64,000 nt of DNA. Origin: Haberlea rhodopensis (taxonomy: Eukaryota; Streptophyta; Magnoliopsida; Lamiales; Gesneriaceae). The notes beneath the pieces are model-generated. The model ran no database searches and was not told the origin of the DNA. It saw only the letters and a list, made by a program, of their open reading frames with translations. The stretch's first letter is position 1, and each line of letters opens with the position of its first letter. The stretch covers positions 1,550,001-1,614,000 of the forward strand of contig CAJQUN010000001.1 in assembly GCA_907163345.1 (NCBI GenBank), in the 5' to 3' direction. The position numbers were made by a program, and so were the translations under genes. Below, one piece after another: positions 22,460 through 34,293 of the stretch.

Positions 22460-23283
22460 CCAAAAAAAATTGAATTCACATCCAATTATGAAACCAAATT
22501 ACGGATATAAAAAGTGGACTCTTATCGGGTTATATAATTGAAATCGGCAATTAGAAGAGCATCTAGTAAAATAAATGTTATGCATTATTTTTTCTTGATA
22601 GTTGTTTTGCATATGATTATAAGTATACAAGGAAGGTTTATGACATATTATTAGATGAAGGCATAAGGCATGGGGCAGTTAAAAAAAGATTAACTAAAAT
22701 TAAAAAATTATATTTTACCCTCCAAAATTACATTTTATCATTAAAAAATGACTTTTCACGCCATTAAAATTATATTTGACCCTAAATAATTGAATAATCA
22801 AATATAATATAATCAATAGAGCCAAACAAGAACTCACATTACCTAGATATCAAAATTCCAACGTAAAATCAACTTTAAAAGAGTTTTTAGAAAAGGCTTA
22901 TATTTAGAATGTTGGCAATTGTGATTACAAATATATGTTGTCAATATAGTATAACAAAAATGAAAGCATCAATTCTTACAACCATTTCTGATTTTCCAGA
23001 ATACATAATGTTATAATATCCTCCGGCTACATAACATATGTGACGGATCAATGCAAGTACAATTTAGGTCGTAAGTGGTCTGCATCTCCAGCAGTTCACG
23101 TTTACACATTCAACCTTGATCCAAAACAAGGTGAGGTAAAGCGCATAGGCTCCATTCCTCAGGGGGGGAAAAACAAGGGGTAACATTATATTATACTTGA
23201 TCATAACAATATATAATATCAGTATCAAACGTTTCGACAAACCGTCTGCTATGGGTTGAAAGCTGAACTTCCAACTTGCATCA
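22460..23283. other. Intergenic, 3' flank of the CUE gene
   Basis: AT-rich with no gene or recognisable repeat. The last few hundred bases (about 22,990-23,283) are probably the 3' UTR of the minus-strand CUE gene. Confidence 0.3.
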
Positions 23284-26275
23284 TTAAAATATGTCTGGAT
23301 GAAAATGCCCAGGGATTGAGTTGCTCTGCTCAGCCTGGCGCAAATGCAATTTCAGTGCATAGTTGTTCACCTGCAAGAACGGTTAAATCAGGATTTTCAT
23401 TGATGGATGTATATAGAAGAAACCAATTCTTGTCAAATTCTTCAGGAAAAAAAAAAAAGTAATTTTCAAGCCTTTTTCGTAAATTGGCATGTATATTCGT
23501 CAGTAGAAGATTAGATTACAGCTGGGTACATCAGATGGTTTGGATACATTCAACATGACCGATAGGGACACCTATGAGTCAGTGAGGAAGGACATACTGA
23601 TAGTAAACTCAAATAAAGAGAGAATAACCAAAAGTAACATGAAACAAGTCAGAAAACATGGTATAATTGATTTGGGATTCAATGAAATCTTTAATTTCAA
23701 GTGGTTACAGCATTAACCTCAAGTGTTCGCAGCTGCTCTTGATATTGAGTCACCAACAGCTTCAATTGCTGCACCTCTTGGTTCCTCTCATCATGCTCTT
23801 TTTGACGTTCATGCTGGATGGATACTGCTCGTTTGAGGATGAGATTCTCTCGAAGAAGGGCCTCAATTTGTTCCTTCAGCATCATATGTTCCTGGATTCA
23901 TAAAAATACCTGTAAACTTAGATATCTTGTTTCCACATAAAAACTTTCCTGCAAGGAAAAAATAGTTTTGACAAACAGCAAAAACGTTTTAGATCAACCT
24001 ATCGAGCACAAAGATAAGATGCCATATTTTAGTGGACACAAACAGCCATGGATGTCTATAATAAGGCTCATCAAGCCAGACAGGAAAGCAATAGCATACA
24101 TAATGGTTCATGCACGATTGCACGTTGATCAGTTATATCTTAAAACTCAGAAAACTAACAATCTATAACGATGAAAACAATTTTTTCAATCAACTGAGAC
24201 ATTTAGCATTACCATGGATGTATTAGATAGGAAACACAGACCTTCAGAAAAATTTGAGCTGCTTCAACACCAGCCCGAGCACTGATAGATTTCTCCAGAC
24301 TCTCCAATACTCTCGTTGCCCGGGTTCTAGCATCATCTATGCTAGTTGCGCTCATCATCTCCCCTACAAAAAGGTCCACCCATTCTGCACCATCTACAGG
24401 AATGTGGTTTTGAACGTGAGGCTCCTTCACAGGGACTGAATCCCCTTCAGTTAATGTATCATCTGTCAATTATTTTAAATCATTATTTTCATATATTTAA
24501 TAAAGTAAAGAACTCAGAATCTACTCAATAATCAAGTGCAATAAGCATGAAGAGCAAACATGAAATAAAAATTATGTAATTGATAACCACGCAGAAATGC
24601 ATCAAACACCAAAAAAATTCTAAAGGAATGAAATTCTGCCTGATAAAATATACTATCTCATCGAGTGAAGAAATGGTCGGGTAAGTACAACCGTTAGAGA
24701 GAATAAAAAATAACAAAGCATGGGTATGTCCATCATTCTTATTGAGGTGCAACCAAGGATCAAAATGTACTAGTCTCGGTTGACAACAGACAACCTCAGA
24801 AAGTACACTTCTATTGGTATGCTAAGGTTCATTAACCAATTATCCGTAGCATATATTTTTTGACCACTGCGCCATTATACGACTAAGCTGATACAAGACC
24901 ATATGGATACTCTATAACAATAACAGGAGTATTCCAGATTTCCAATCAATCTTACACAATTTTTTCAAGCAATTATTTGCATCCTACTTGTGATCCAAAT
25001 AGTACTTAGATGGAATTTTCATGCTATGAAATGGAAAATCCACTCAACAATCCTTTCAACAAGGGTTTTCCAATGTTATAACAAAGCATACCTTAAATAG
25101 CTTTTTCGAGTTGCAATGAGCAGGACAATCGATACAATCATCTCAACATAAAAAATACAAAGGAAAATCTAAAATACAAAGGTAACTACGCATAGAAATA
25201 TGAGATATTGAAATAGCACACATGATATATCATGACTACTAGCAGTGCAAACATACCATTATGAAAATTTGCATCTTCTTCAGAAGTGGAGCCCAAGTTG
25301 CACTTGTATACAAGACGAAGCTCGTGAAGGCTTTTAATAGCTGAATCTAAGTCATCGCCATACTTTTCCAAGGCTTTCTCAATAAGCTGAAAATATTTGT
25401 CAAATAGGAATACTGGTTATTATTCTACAAATATAAGAGGACGAAAACTAAGCGTTCGAACACTCGAAAACAAGGGGTTCACAAGCTTCATTTTTCAAGA
25501 AACCAAAAAACAGCACATTTTGTAAGGGAAAAAGGATTGCTAGCCCCTGTAAACATATCATGCCACCATAATATGATAATCCTCGAAAAAATACAAGCAA
25601 AAGCGCTTAAAGATACTTCATAAAATTATTCCTAATGCATCATTTGCGTTCTTCTCCACAACCACAGGAACGTGACACCTGCGATGAATTCAGTGCTGCC
25701 AACAAACCAATATAGGGATAGAAATATGGAATTTCCTGCCGTGATTACTAATACCACTAACAGCGACCAAATTATATGCGAATTTATATTCCTTTTAAAT
25801 GCCCACACATTTGACAAAAATACAGAAAAAAATTCTTTTAAAATCAATAGAAGGAAAATAACATTTCATAAAAATTGATAGAAATTTAGACAACCTATCG
25901 CACTAAACAGTGAAATCAACGCCTGAGAAACCATTGGAAAAAAATCATTGATTTGTAGCAAAATAACAAATCAACTAATAAACATATCGGATGCAGCAAA
26001 TCTCATAGATTCAACGAAACCCTCGACCTGGGAACATAGCATATAAAAAATAACAGAAAAAAGCTTACCTGAGTTTCCATATCAGGAAACAAAGCCTTGA
26101 TCTGATCAATTGGAGTAGGAGAAATAGGAGGTGAGAAGGACAATCTAACAGGAGATGTTGCTGAAGAGCACCGAAACTTCTTGTAAACCGGGGATGAAGC
26201 AGAAGTGGGCGATGTCGCTGCAGAATCGATATCCTCGAAGAACGATCTCTTCCCACAAACAATAGCAGACATCAT
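23284..26275 (-). CDS. CUE-domain (ubiquitin-binding) family protein, five exons
   Basis: The exons, each bounded by GT/AG in the correct phase, are 26,275-26,069, 25,386-25,257, 24,462-24,242, 23,891-23,718 and 23,370-23,284. They total 819 nt, 272 codons plus stop. The N-terminus is Ser/Pro-rich (MMSAIVCGKRSFFEDIDSAA). A CUE ubiquitin-binding helical domain spans exons 1-2 (IDQIKALFPDMETQ continuing into LIEKALEKYGDDLDSAIKSL). Exon 3 holds a conserved plant segment (GAEWVDLFVGEMM). Exon 4 is a strong coiled coil (MLKEQIEALLRENLILKRAV). The C-terminus is NNYALKLHLRQAEQ followed by PGHFHPDIF. The layout matches the plant 'ubiquitin system component Cue' family (for example Arabidopsis At5g32440, from memory). 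It binds mono- or poly-ubiquitin by family; the partner is unknown. There are two adjacent in-frame Mets at the start. Confidence 0.85.
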
Positions 26276-26388
26276 TTACACAATCGGATTTCAATCCAAT
26301 AAATTATCGTTTCAGACAAAAAAAAGGTAGAAATAAGGATAATTCAAAACTCAAACTGAAAAACAATCAAGGAACACGAAATCGGGAA

Positions 26389-26402
26389 TTAGGGTTAGGG
26401 TT
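26389..26402 (-). promoter_or_regulatory. Telo-box-like motif in the CUE gene leader
   Basis: TTAGGGTTAGGGTT on the plus strand, i.e. AACCCTAACCCTAA in the sense of the CUE gene. It lies between the TATA box and the start codon. Telo boxes in plant leaders and promoters are associated with expression in dividing cells. The role here is inferred. Confidence 0.45.
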
Positions 26403-26513
26403 CGAAGGGTGGATTCGATATTCCAATCTTGGCTTTGAGTCAGAGACGCCCTTTTCTTTACGCGTTGGAACAGAAATGTGGCAGTGGATTGCTTGCGGTG
26501 AGCGTGAAGTATG

Positions 26514-26523
26514 TATATTTATA
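26514..26523 (-). promoter_or_regulatory. TATA box of the CUE gene
   Basis: TATAAATATA in the sense of the minus-strand gene, about 240 bp upstream of its start codon. It is followed by a plausible C/A-rich leader. Confidence 0.5.
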
Positions 26524-26540
26524 CTGGTAGGGGATAGGAC

Positions 26541-26975
26541 GGTGGCACACTTATCCCCTAAACAAATTTAAGAGTTATACTTAAACCCCTAAATAATTTT
26601 TGAGAATAATTTTTTCAGATATTTTGACCGTAAAATCTCTCATATGCATTGTACATATCACAGTCAAGGGTATTATGTCTTTTCATATATTTTTTGTAGG
26701 AATTTTACGAGTATACCAATAAGAAAATACATAAAAAGTAATTTTAGTAGTATACCACGATCGATGAATTTCACTCATTAAATTCCTACTGAAAATACAT
26801 GAAAAGATAAACATACTCTCGATGGTGACATGTGGGACGTATGTAAAGGAATTTGCAGCCGAAATATTTAGGAAAATTGTTCCCGCATATTGTTAGGGGG
26901 TTAAGTGCACAACTTAAAATTATTTTGGGGTTAAGTGCATGTTTTGAAAGTTAGGGGACAAAGTGCTAAAGTGGT
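26541..26975. mobile_element. MITE-like element with long imperfect terminal inverted repeats
   Basis: The left end (gcacacttatcccctaaac, then acttaaacccct) is repeated in inverted orientation at the right end (reverse complement gcactttgtcccctaac, then acttaacccc). About 435 bp with no coding capacity. This 'actttgtcccctaac' style of terminus is common among dispersed plant MITEs. The element abuts the promoter of the CUE gene. No target duplication was fixed. Confidence 0.5.
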
Positions 26976-27224
26976 TAAACGTTGGGGTTGTCCGCTTTTT
27001 ACCCATTATAATAAGGTAATTAAAATTGGGCAAATTTCGGACAGGTATCAGGAGGAGAAAGTTTTTTCGTTCCCGTCTACCAAAAATAATTGCTTTCAAC
27101 TAAGTCCATTTCATGTTGCAATGACCAAAATATCCCTAGATTGTTATCAAAATTAACTCCAAAGACGAGACAACGCCAAAATGCCACGAAAAATGATGAT
27201 ACAAAAACTCGAAAAACAGAAAAT

Positions 27225-27442
27225 AGAGATGAAACCGAGGATGGGTTCGTGCAGAAGAAGAATCGAAGCATGAAAATGGAGGAGACCCAAAATTTACAGT
27301 CGAATCTTCAAGCATTTTGCTGAATGTTTCGGAAGAAACCTCATATAGCTTTTCATTTTCTTTACTGAAGTCAGCAACCAGATTTCATGTACTTTTGCTC
27401 AAGTTCAAGAGAACAAAATCTGAAAAATCGGAGGATAGTAAG
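27225..27442 (+). other. Possible exon remnant interrupted by element 2
   Basis: An ATG-less open frame runs from about 27,225 to the element 2 insertion point. It translates as a protein-like string containing FTVESSSILLNVSEETSYSF and ATRFHVLLLKFKRTKSEKSE, and it continues open beyond the element at 39,066. I do not recognise it. It may be chance. Confidence 0.2.
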
Positions 27443-28178
27443 TGTAATGCCTCGATTTGTTTAATACACGTGTGATATGATTATGGTGTAATTATATCAC
27501 TTGATGATATGATAATGGGAGTTCGAGTGGAACCAAGAATGCATTGATTTAGATATGAAATGAAATATGAGAAGGCATGAAACATGGTGTGTAATACATT
27601 CATACTATAAACATGTGAATTATGGATTAAGTGTTGAAAGTGCATCAACATGTGCATTAGAGTTGCATTTGAATTTGGAGTGCATTGCATGTACATGTTA
27701 GTTAGCATGTAATTACCTTTAAATGGTATGATAGCAAGGGACTTAAGGAATTAAAGATCCTATATCAAGTGGATTAAGGGGATAAAATCACATACAACAC
27801 CTTTTACACCTACTAAAACACTACACAAGCTCCTCTCCATTTCTTTCAAGGAGTTGTTGGTTTGAGCTTGGATTTCACTTGTAACTTGAGCTAGGAGGGT
27901 GTGTGAAGTGGAATTGTACCATCTTGGTAAGAAATTCATAGTTATATACTTGAATTATGTCATTCATGTTGATATATGTGAAGGGAAAGCTCAAGTGTGC
28001 ATGTGTACAATCATATCATGTTTCTATGCTAGGAATTGGAATCTATGATGTTAGATTTATGTTTATATGTTCCTAGGTCTTGCAAGAAACATGTTGACAT
28101 GGTTTAATATGAGGTGTAGGAGAAGATTCATGGAGATAAGCTTGAAAATCGCCATGCTCTCATTTTTCTGGGCATCGG

Positions 28179-28382
28179 CGATCGATCGGTGCGAGTAAGC
28201 GATCGATCGCCGATGACAGTAACATTTTAAGGCGGTGAAATTGAATGGCGATCGATCGGTGAAAGTGTCGCGATCGATCGCGATGAACAGAGCATTGTGG
28301 CGATCGATCGCCAAGTTGTTGCGATCGATCGCGAGGGGGCAGAGAGTTTTGGCGATCGATCGGTGTTGATCGCGATCGATCG
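28179..28382. repeat. Array of eight CGATCGATCG palindromes in four pairs (5' LTR)
   Basis: Perfect 10-mers start at 28,179, 28,200, 28,249, 28,271, 28,301, 28,322, 28,353 and 28,373. Within pairs the spacing is 21, 22, 21 and 20 bp. Pair-to-pair distances are 70, 52 and 52 bp. Most are extended to GCGATCGATCGC on one or both sides. The 3' LTR copy has the same array. Confidence 0.9.
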
Positions 28383-28696
28383 CCAGTGGTAATAGTTTGA
28401 AAAAAATAAAATATTTTGTGGAATTTGATTTTAATGCCTATGATAACATGATATATTGTTGGCATTGTTGTAGCACCATCACAGGGGACAGGACAACGAG
28501 GCACTTAGCTATTGACAACTGCTTTATCTCGTTTGTGTCGCAGTACAGGTACGTGTTGACGTACGGAGTATAGATATGATATGATGATGCTATTATGGTT
28601 TTGATATCATATGATTTATGTTATCGTTGTGTCATATGATTGGTAGTATCATATGCATGTGCATACATAGATTTCATATGATTGGTATGGATGCCT

Positions 28697-28930
28697 TGAT
28701 AGATATGTGTATATGCTTTGGTACGATCATTGTCTTGATAGATATACCTGGTGGGGTATATGCTTTGACTGCCACGATAGATATGCTAGTGTTGGGCATA
28801 TGCTTTGACTGGGATCGGTGCCTGGATAGATATGCTAGTGTGGGGCATATGCTTGGGCTGGGATCGTTGCCACGATAGATATACTACATATGCTTTGGCT
28901 TGAGAGATATACGCCTGGTGTGGGTATATA
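28697..28930 (+). repeat. Degenerate minisatellite in the 5' LTR of element 2
   Basis: Five or so units of about 40-50 bp, each starting GATAGATAT and containing GGGCATATGCTTTG-type words. The equivalent in the 3' LTR is the site where the solo LTR inserted. Confidence 0.75.
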
Positions 28931-29462
28931 CTCTGGTTATTATCACAGATGAGTATGGTACTATGATATGTGCTGCTAATATGAAGATGTGATGTGGTTT
29001 CTCACAGACATATTGAGCTGAATAGGCATATCATATGAGACTCGTGATAATAGGGAACTTGTTGAGACATGTCATGACATAATGCATTTGTGGATGCATG
29101 ATACAGAACATTCACGTTATCTGATTTATTGAGCTTTATCATTGATATTGATATTGTGTTTTGATATTGCACTGAGATAGTTGTTATCTATACTCACGTT
29201 GTGAATGTTTCTGTAGGGACTCATAGACGTGGGGAGCGTGAGTCATGATTTCCGCTGCGAGGGGAACCACTGCCTAGGAGTTCTTTTGAATTAGGTTGTT
29301 TATGTACATGATATGTATAGTTTGTTAGGTTTTTGATAACCTTGTAAACAACTTAACTAGCATGAACTCTTAATCCGTGCATGGTATATTACTTAATTCA
29401 GACTCACATATGTATGTTTAATGAATACATAATGGATTAAGTAAACGAGGACCCCACATTAG

Positions 29463-29474
29463 TGGTATCAGAGC
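29463..29474 (+). other. Element 2 primer-binding site (tRNA-iMet)
   Basis: TGGTATCAGAGC, four bases after the end of the 5' LTR. Confidence 0.93.
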
Positions 29475-29664
29475 AGTGGTTCGAGAACGGGGTGAACATG
29501 GGTAGAAGAAGTGTATTAGGGAGTTACCTAAACACTTTGCGAATGGTAATAGCATGTTAGGATTTGGCATATGATGTTATTCTAACATGTTATATTTTTA
29601 TGATTGTTATTGTTAACCCTTGATCTACAGCTATGACAGATTACATGAGGATGTTGGGGATGCC

Positions 29665-30651
29665 ATGAGTGGCAATGCGAGTGTACGGATGGTGCCTGTG
29701 CCACCACCACCGATTGAACAAGGGCCAGTGGAACAGGTATTGTTGCCTGGAGAATTGACTTTGACCCAGTTTCTGAGTTATCAGCCACCTAGGTTTGAGG
29801 GGACTGAGTCAGGGGAACTGTCAGAGGAGTGGCTGGAACGTATAGAACAGATATTTGTATCAGCACCGTGTGCCAAGACTGCTTGGTTACGTTTAGCTGA
29901 ATATCAGTTGGCCAAGAAAGCTATGATGTGGTGGAAATCCACAGTACTTGAGTTGAGGGCTCAAGGACAGACAGTGAACTGGGATGTGTTTAGAACAAAG
30001 TTTCTGGAGCATTATTTCTCTGTTGCTGCAAGGCAAAGGAAAGAGGATGAATTTACAAATTTGAGACAGGGATCCATGACAGTATCTGATTATGCTGTGC
30101 ACTATTCCTCTTTGCTTCGCTATGTGCCACATATTGCTGTCAATACAAAGGCAAAAATCAGACAATTTGTGAAAGGGTTGAGGCCTGAATTGTTTGATAG
30201 GGTCATGTCCAATAACCCTACATCTTATGAAGAAGCCTTGACTCGAGCTGAGATGGCTGAGATTGCTGTAGGAGTGTATAAAGATGTTGGACAAGCCCAA
30301 CCACCTACATCTGACAGTATGCGACCTAGAGGAGATTCCTTTAAATCACCACGAGGTGGTGCATCGTCATCTAGGTTTAGTGGGAAACGGTTTGGACCAA
30401 GGAAAGGGGATGACAGAAGGGCTAAGGGACAGTCCCAAGGTAGTAGTAGCAGTAGTGGACGAGGATTACAGTGTTTTAAATGTGGAGGGCCACATTATCA
30501 AAAGAATTGTCCACAGTTTGATACAGTAGTTTGTTTCCGTTGTGGGAAACCAGGACATGTGATCCGTGATTGTCCTCAAGTGAGCGGACAACAGAAGAGA
30601 GGACCCATGTCAGAGAATACAGTGCAGCAGAGACCACAGAGTGTAGTATAG
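29665..30651 (+). CDS. Element 2 gag
   Basis: The start is the ATG at 29,665 (MSGNASVRMVPVPPPP). The retrotransposon gag/capsid domain covers roughly residues 50-200 (TAWLRLAEYQLAKKAMMWW, FRTKFLEHYFS). A basic, Ser/Gly-rich linker follows, then two CCHC knuckles in tandem: CFKCGGPHYQKNC and CFRCGKPGHVIRDC. A TAG at 30,649-30,651 closes it in the same frame as the downstream protease-pol. So this is either a gag stop bypassed by readthrough or a nonsense mutation in a single gag-pol frame. Related plant elements usually have one continuous frame, which favours mutation. A 12-codon ORF (29,633-29,668) ends on the gag start codon. Confidence 0.88.
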   Translation: MSGNASVRMVPVPPPPIEQGPVEQVLLPGELTLTQFLSYQPPRFEGTESGELSEEWLERIEQIFVSAPCAKTAWLRLAEYQLAKKAMMWWKSTVLELRAQGQTVNWDVFRTKFLEHYFSVAARQRKEDEFTNLRQGSMTVSDYAVHYSSLLRYVPHIAVNTKAKIRQFVKGLRPELFDRVMSNNPTSYEEALTRAEMAEIAVGVYKDVGQAQPPTSDSMRPRGDSFKSPRGGASSSRFSGKRFGPRKGDDRRAKGQSQGSSSSSGRGLQCFKCGGPHYQKNCPQFDTVVCFRCGKPGHVIRDCPQVSGQQKRGPMSENTVQQRPQSVV

Positions 30652-33600
30652 TCTGGTGGCGGACAGAGGGCAGGAACACCTCAGGCTCAGGTGTATGCAC
30701 TAAACAGGGAGGAAGCAGAGGCAGCTCCTGATGCTGTGATAGCGGGTAAGTGTACTTTGTTTACTTATCCAGCCTTACTTTTGATTGATACTGGTGCATC
30801 ACATTCTTTTGTTGCACAAACTTTTGTTGATCGGTATCATATATGCTCGTCTCCACTGTTGATGCCTCTTTATGTTTCGACACCCATGGGAACTACTGTA
30901 ATGGCTTGTCAGAGTGTGTCTGACTGTGATATTCAGTTTGAGACTGAGTTTGGATTACAAGCTGATTTGATTGTATTAGACATGACAGATTTTGATTGTA
31001 TTATTGGGATTGATGTGTTGAGTAGATATCAGTCTGTTGTGGATTGTTGTCATAAGGTTGTGAGATTTCAGTCTGATACTGGAAATCAATGGTACTTTTA
31101 TGGCCAGGGATCGAGGGCAAGGATTCCTTTGATATCAGCAATCCGAATGTCGCGTTTGTTGGAACGTGGACATGCGGGTTATTTGATTTATGCCCTTGAT
31201 GTTACTGAACAGAAAAGAGAAAGGAAAGTAGAGGAGATACCAGTGATTGCAGAATATGCGGATGTGTTTCCAGATGAGATACCTGGATTCCCACCTAGTC
31301 GAGAAGTGGAATTTGGTATTGATTTGATACCTGGTACTTCTGCAATTTCACGTGCTCCTTATCGGATGGCACCAACTGAATTGAAAGAGTTGAAAACTCA
31401 ATTACAAGACTTATTGGACAAGGGGTACATACGTCCTAGTGTATCGCCTTGGGGTGCTCCGGTATTATTTGTGAAGAAGAAGGATGTGACAATGAGATTG
31501 TGTATTGATTATAGACAATTGAACAAGGTAACCATAAAGAATAAATATCCTCTTCCTCGTATTGATGATTTGTTTGATCAGTTGCAGGGATCAAGGATAT
31601 ATTCTAAGATTGACTTGAGGTCAGGATATCATCAAATACGTGTGAGGGAAGGAGATATACAGAAGACAGCATTCAGAACTCGTTATGGACATTATGAGTT
31701 TCTAGTAATGCCATTTGGAGTGACAAATGCTCCAGCTGTCTTTATGAGTCTAATGAATCGAGTTTTTCAGGAGTACCTTGATCGATTTGTCATTGTCTTT
31801 ATCGATGATATACTGGTTTATTCACGGAGTGATGCCGAACATGTTCAACATTTGCATATGGTATTGCAATTGTTGAGGACACATCAATTGTATGCCAAAC
31901 TCAGTAAATGTGAGTTTTGGTTGACTAGTGTCGGCTTTTTGGGACATGTAATATCAGAAGAAGGTATATCAGTCGATTCAAAGAAGGTGGAAGCAGTGTT
32001 GAATTGGTCAGCACCTACTTCTGTGCCAGAGATTCGTAGTTTCTTAGGCTTGGCTGGTTATTATAGACGGTTCGTTGAAGGATTTTCAGCGATTGCCAAA
32101 CCATTGACACATTTGACACAGAAGGGAGTATCATTCAATGGTCAGAGGCTTGTGAGCGTAGTTTTCTGGAATTGAAACATTGATTGACTACAGCTCCAGT
32201 CTTGATCATTCCATCTCAGCATGACAGGTTTGCAGTATATACTGATGCATCTTTACTTGGTTTGGGTTGTGTATTGATGCAGGACAAACATGTAGTGGCT
32301 TATGCATCACGACAGTTGAAGCCACATGAAATGAGATATCCAGTACATGATCTGGAATTGGCTGCCATTGTCTTTGCATTGAAGATATGGCGACATTATT
32401 TATATGGTACGTCGTTTACCATATATACTGATCATAAGAGCTTAAAATTTCTATTCACTCAAGCGGAGTTGAATATGAGACAAAGGAGATGGATGGATCT
32501 GTTGAAAGATTATGATTGTGAGATTGATTATCATCCAGGAAAAGCTAATCTTACAGCAGATGCCTTGAGTCGGAAAGTACATCATACGGCTGATGAGATG
32601 GTTCATTTATCTGCTTTGATGACTTCTTGTTGTACTTTGGGTTATGATTTTGATATGGAGTCAGTGCCGGTACGGGTATCGACATTGTTGGTTGAACCTG
32701 ACATTTTTGACAAAATAAGAACGGCACAAGGGAGTGATGATGAGGTACAACATTGGAAGGAAAAGATAAATCAAGGACAAACATCTCAATTTGTACTAAC
32801 AAGTGATGGAACTTTGAAGTACAGAAACTGTTGGGTAGTACCTGCGTCATTAGGACTACGCCAAGAACTACTACAACGTGCTCATTGTAGTAGATACAGT
32901 ATACATCCTGGAGGGAAGAAAATGTACCATGATTTACGTACCCAATTTTGGTGGAAACGTATGAAACAGGATGTATTGAACTTTGTCAAACGGTGTTTGA
33001 TCTGTCAACAAGTGAAAGCGGAAAGACAGAGACCAGGAGGTGAATTACATAGTTTGGAAATTCCTCAGTGGAAATGGGAACATATCACGATGGATTTTGT
33101 GACTCATTTGCCACGGACGTCTTCTGGTTGCGATGCAATTTGGGTAATTGTTGACAGACTTACCAAAGTATCTCATTTTGTGCCATATTGTATGACATAT
33201 ACATATCTGAGAATGGCACAGTTATACATTCAACATGTAGTGAGGCTACATGGTATTCCAGTTTCCATTGTATCGGATAGGGATCCGAGATTTACTTCTC
33301 ATTTCTGGGAAGGGCTACAAACAGCGTTGGGAACTGAAGTGCGGTTGAGTACAGCATATCATCCTCAGACAGATGGACAAACAGAGCGTACGATACAGAC
33401 GCTTGAGGATATGTTGCGTGCCTGTGTATTAGAGTTTGATACTTCTTGGCAAGAGTCATTGCCATTAGTAGAATTTTCATATAACAATAGTTATCAGGCT
33501 AGTATACAAATGGCACCATTTGAGGCCTTGTATGGGCGACGATGTAGATCGCCATTGTATTGGGATGATGTGGATCAGTCTTCCTTCCATGGACCGGATA

Positions 33601-34133
33601 TGATTCATGACATGGAAGAGAAAGTCAAGGTAATTAGATTGAAATTGAAAGCTGCTCAGGATAGACAGGCTGCTTATGCCAATAAGCGACGTAGACCACT
33701 TGAATTTCAAGTTGGTGACCGTGTGTTCTTGAAAATCTCACCTTTTAAAGGTGTAGTACGATTTGGGAAGCGTGGAAAATTGTCTCCACGATATGTTGGT
33801 CCGTATGAGGTGTTGCAACGTATTGGTACGTTGGCATATCGCTTGGCACTACCACCAGCTTTGAGTAGTATTCATGATGTTTTTCATGTTTCACTGTTGA
33901 GGAAGTATGAACCAGATCCGAGTCATGTATTACAGTTACCTGATGTACAGTTGGATACAGATGTGTCGTATGAGGAACGACCGGTTATGATCTTGGATCG
34001 AGCTGAACGCAGGTTGCGTAACAAAGTGATTCCTATGGTAAAGGTACAGTGGGACAGACGGGTGTCGAAGAGGCAACGTGGGAGACGGAGCAAGCATATG
34101 ATGCAACGGTATCCGGATTGTTTACTGGTATGA
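30652..34133 (+). pseudogene. Element 2 pol: protease, RT, RNase H, integrase, chromodomain-like end
   Basis: First open part to 32,175: protease (LLIDTGASHSFVAQTF) and RT with an intact catalytic box (FIDDILVYS) and MPFGVTNAPA. A frameshift near 32,130 and a TGA at 32,181-32,183 (fits CGA to TGA) separate it from 32,184-34,133. The second part encodes RNase H (VYTDASLLGLGCVL, TDHKSLKFLF), the integrase HHCC finger (HPGGKKMYHDL to CLICQQVKAE) and a full DDE core (TMDFVTHLP, VSDRDPRF, GQTERTIQTLED). The C-terminal chromodomain-like segment lies in a shifted frame for about 12 codons near 34,060-34,095, then returns. All catalytic residues are present, so the lesions are few and recent, or partly assembly errors. 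Confidence 0.9.
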
Positions 34134-34257
34134 TTTTACAGTTTTATGATACGGTTGGTACATATATACTGTAGTGTTGCATATATGATCATGTTTCCTA
34201 TTTTCATATCGTATCATAGTTGAGTTGCGTGTTTCGATATGCATGTTTTGTATAGGC

Positions 34258-34293
34258 AATTTCGAGGACGAAATTCAATAAGTGGGGGAGAAT
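34258..34293 (+). other. Element 2 pre-PPT hairpin and polypurine tract
   Basis: A 7-bp stem AATTTCG/CGAAATT with a 4-nt loop (34,258-34,275). It is followed by the purine tract AAGTGGGGGAGAA (from about 34,280) directly before the 3' LTR. Confidence 0.8.

Larger units (their letters stand above)
27443..29458 (+). repeat. Element 2, 5' LTR
   Basis: 2,016 bp. It contains the paired CGATCGATCG array (28,179-28,382) and a degenerate minisatellite (28,697-28,930). Confidence 0.95.

Noticed and set aside
28063..28504. Ser/Arg/Asp-rich ORFs over the CGATCG array (also 34,914-35,355)
   Set aside because: Direct translation of the repeated CGATCGATCG palindrome within an LTR, on both strands.
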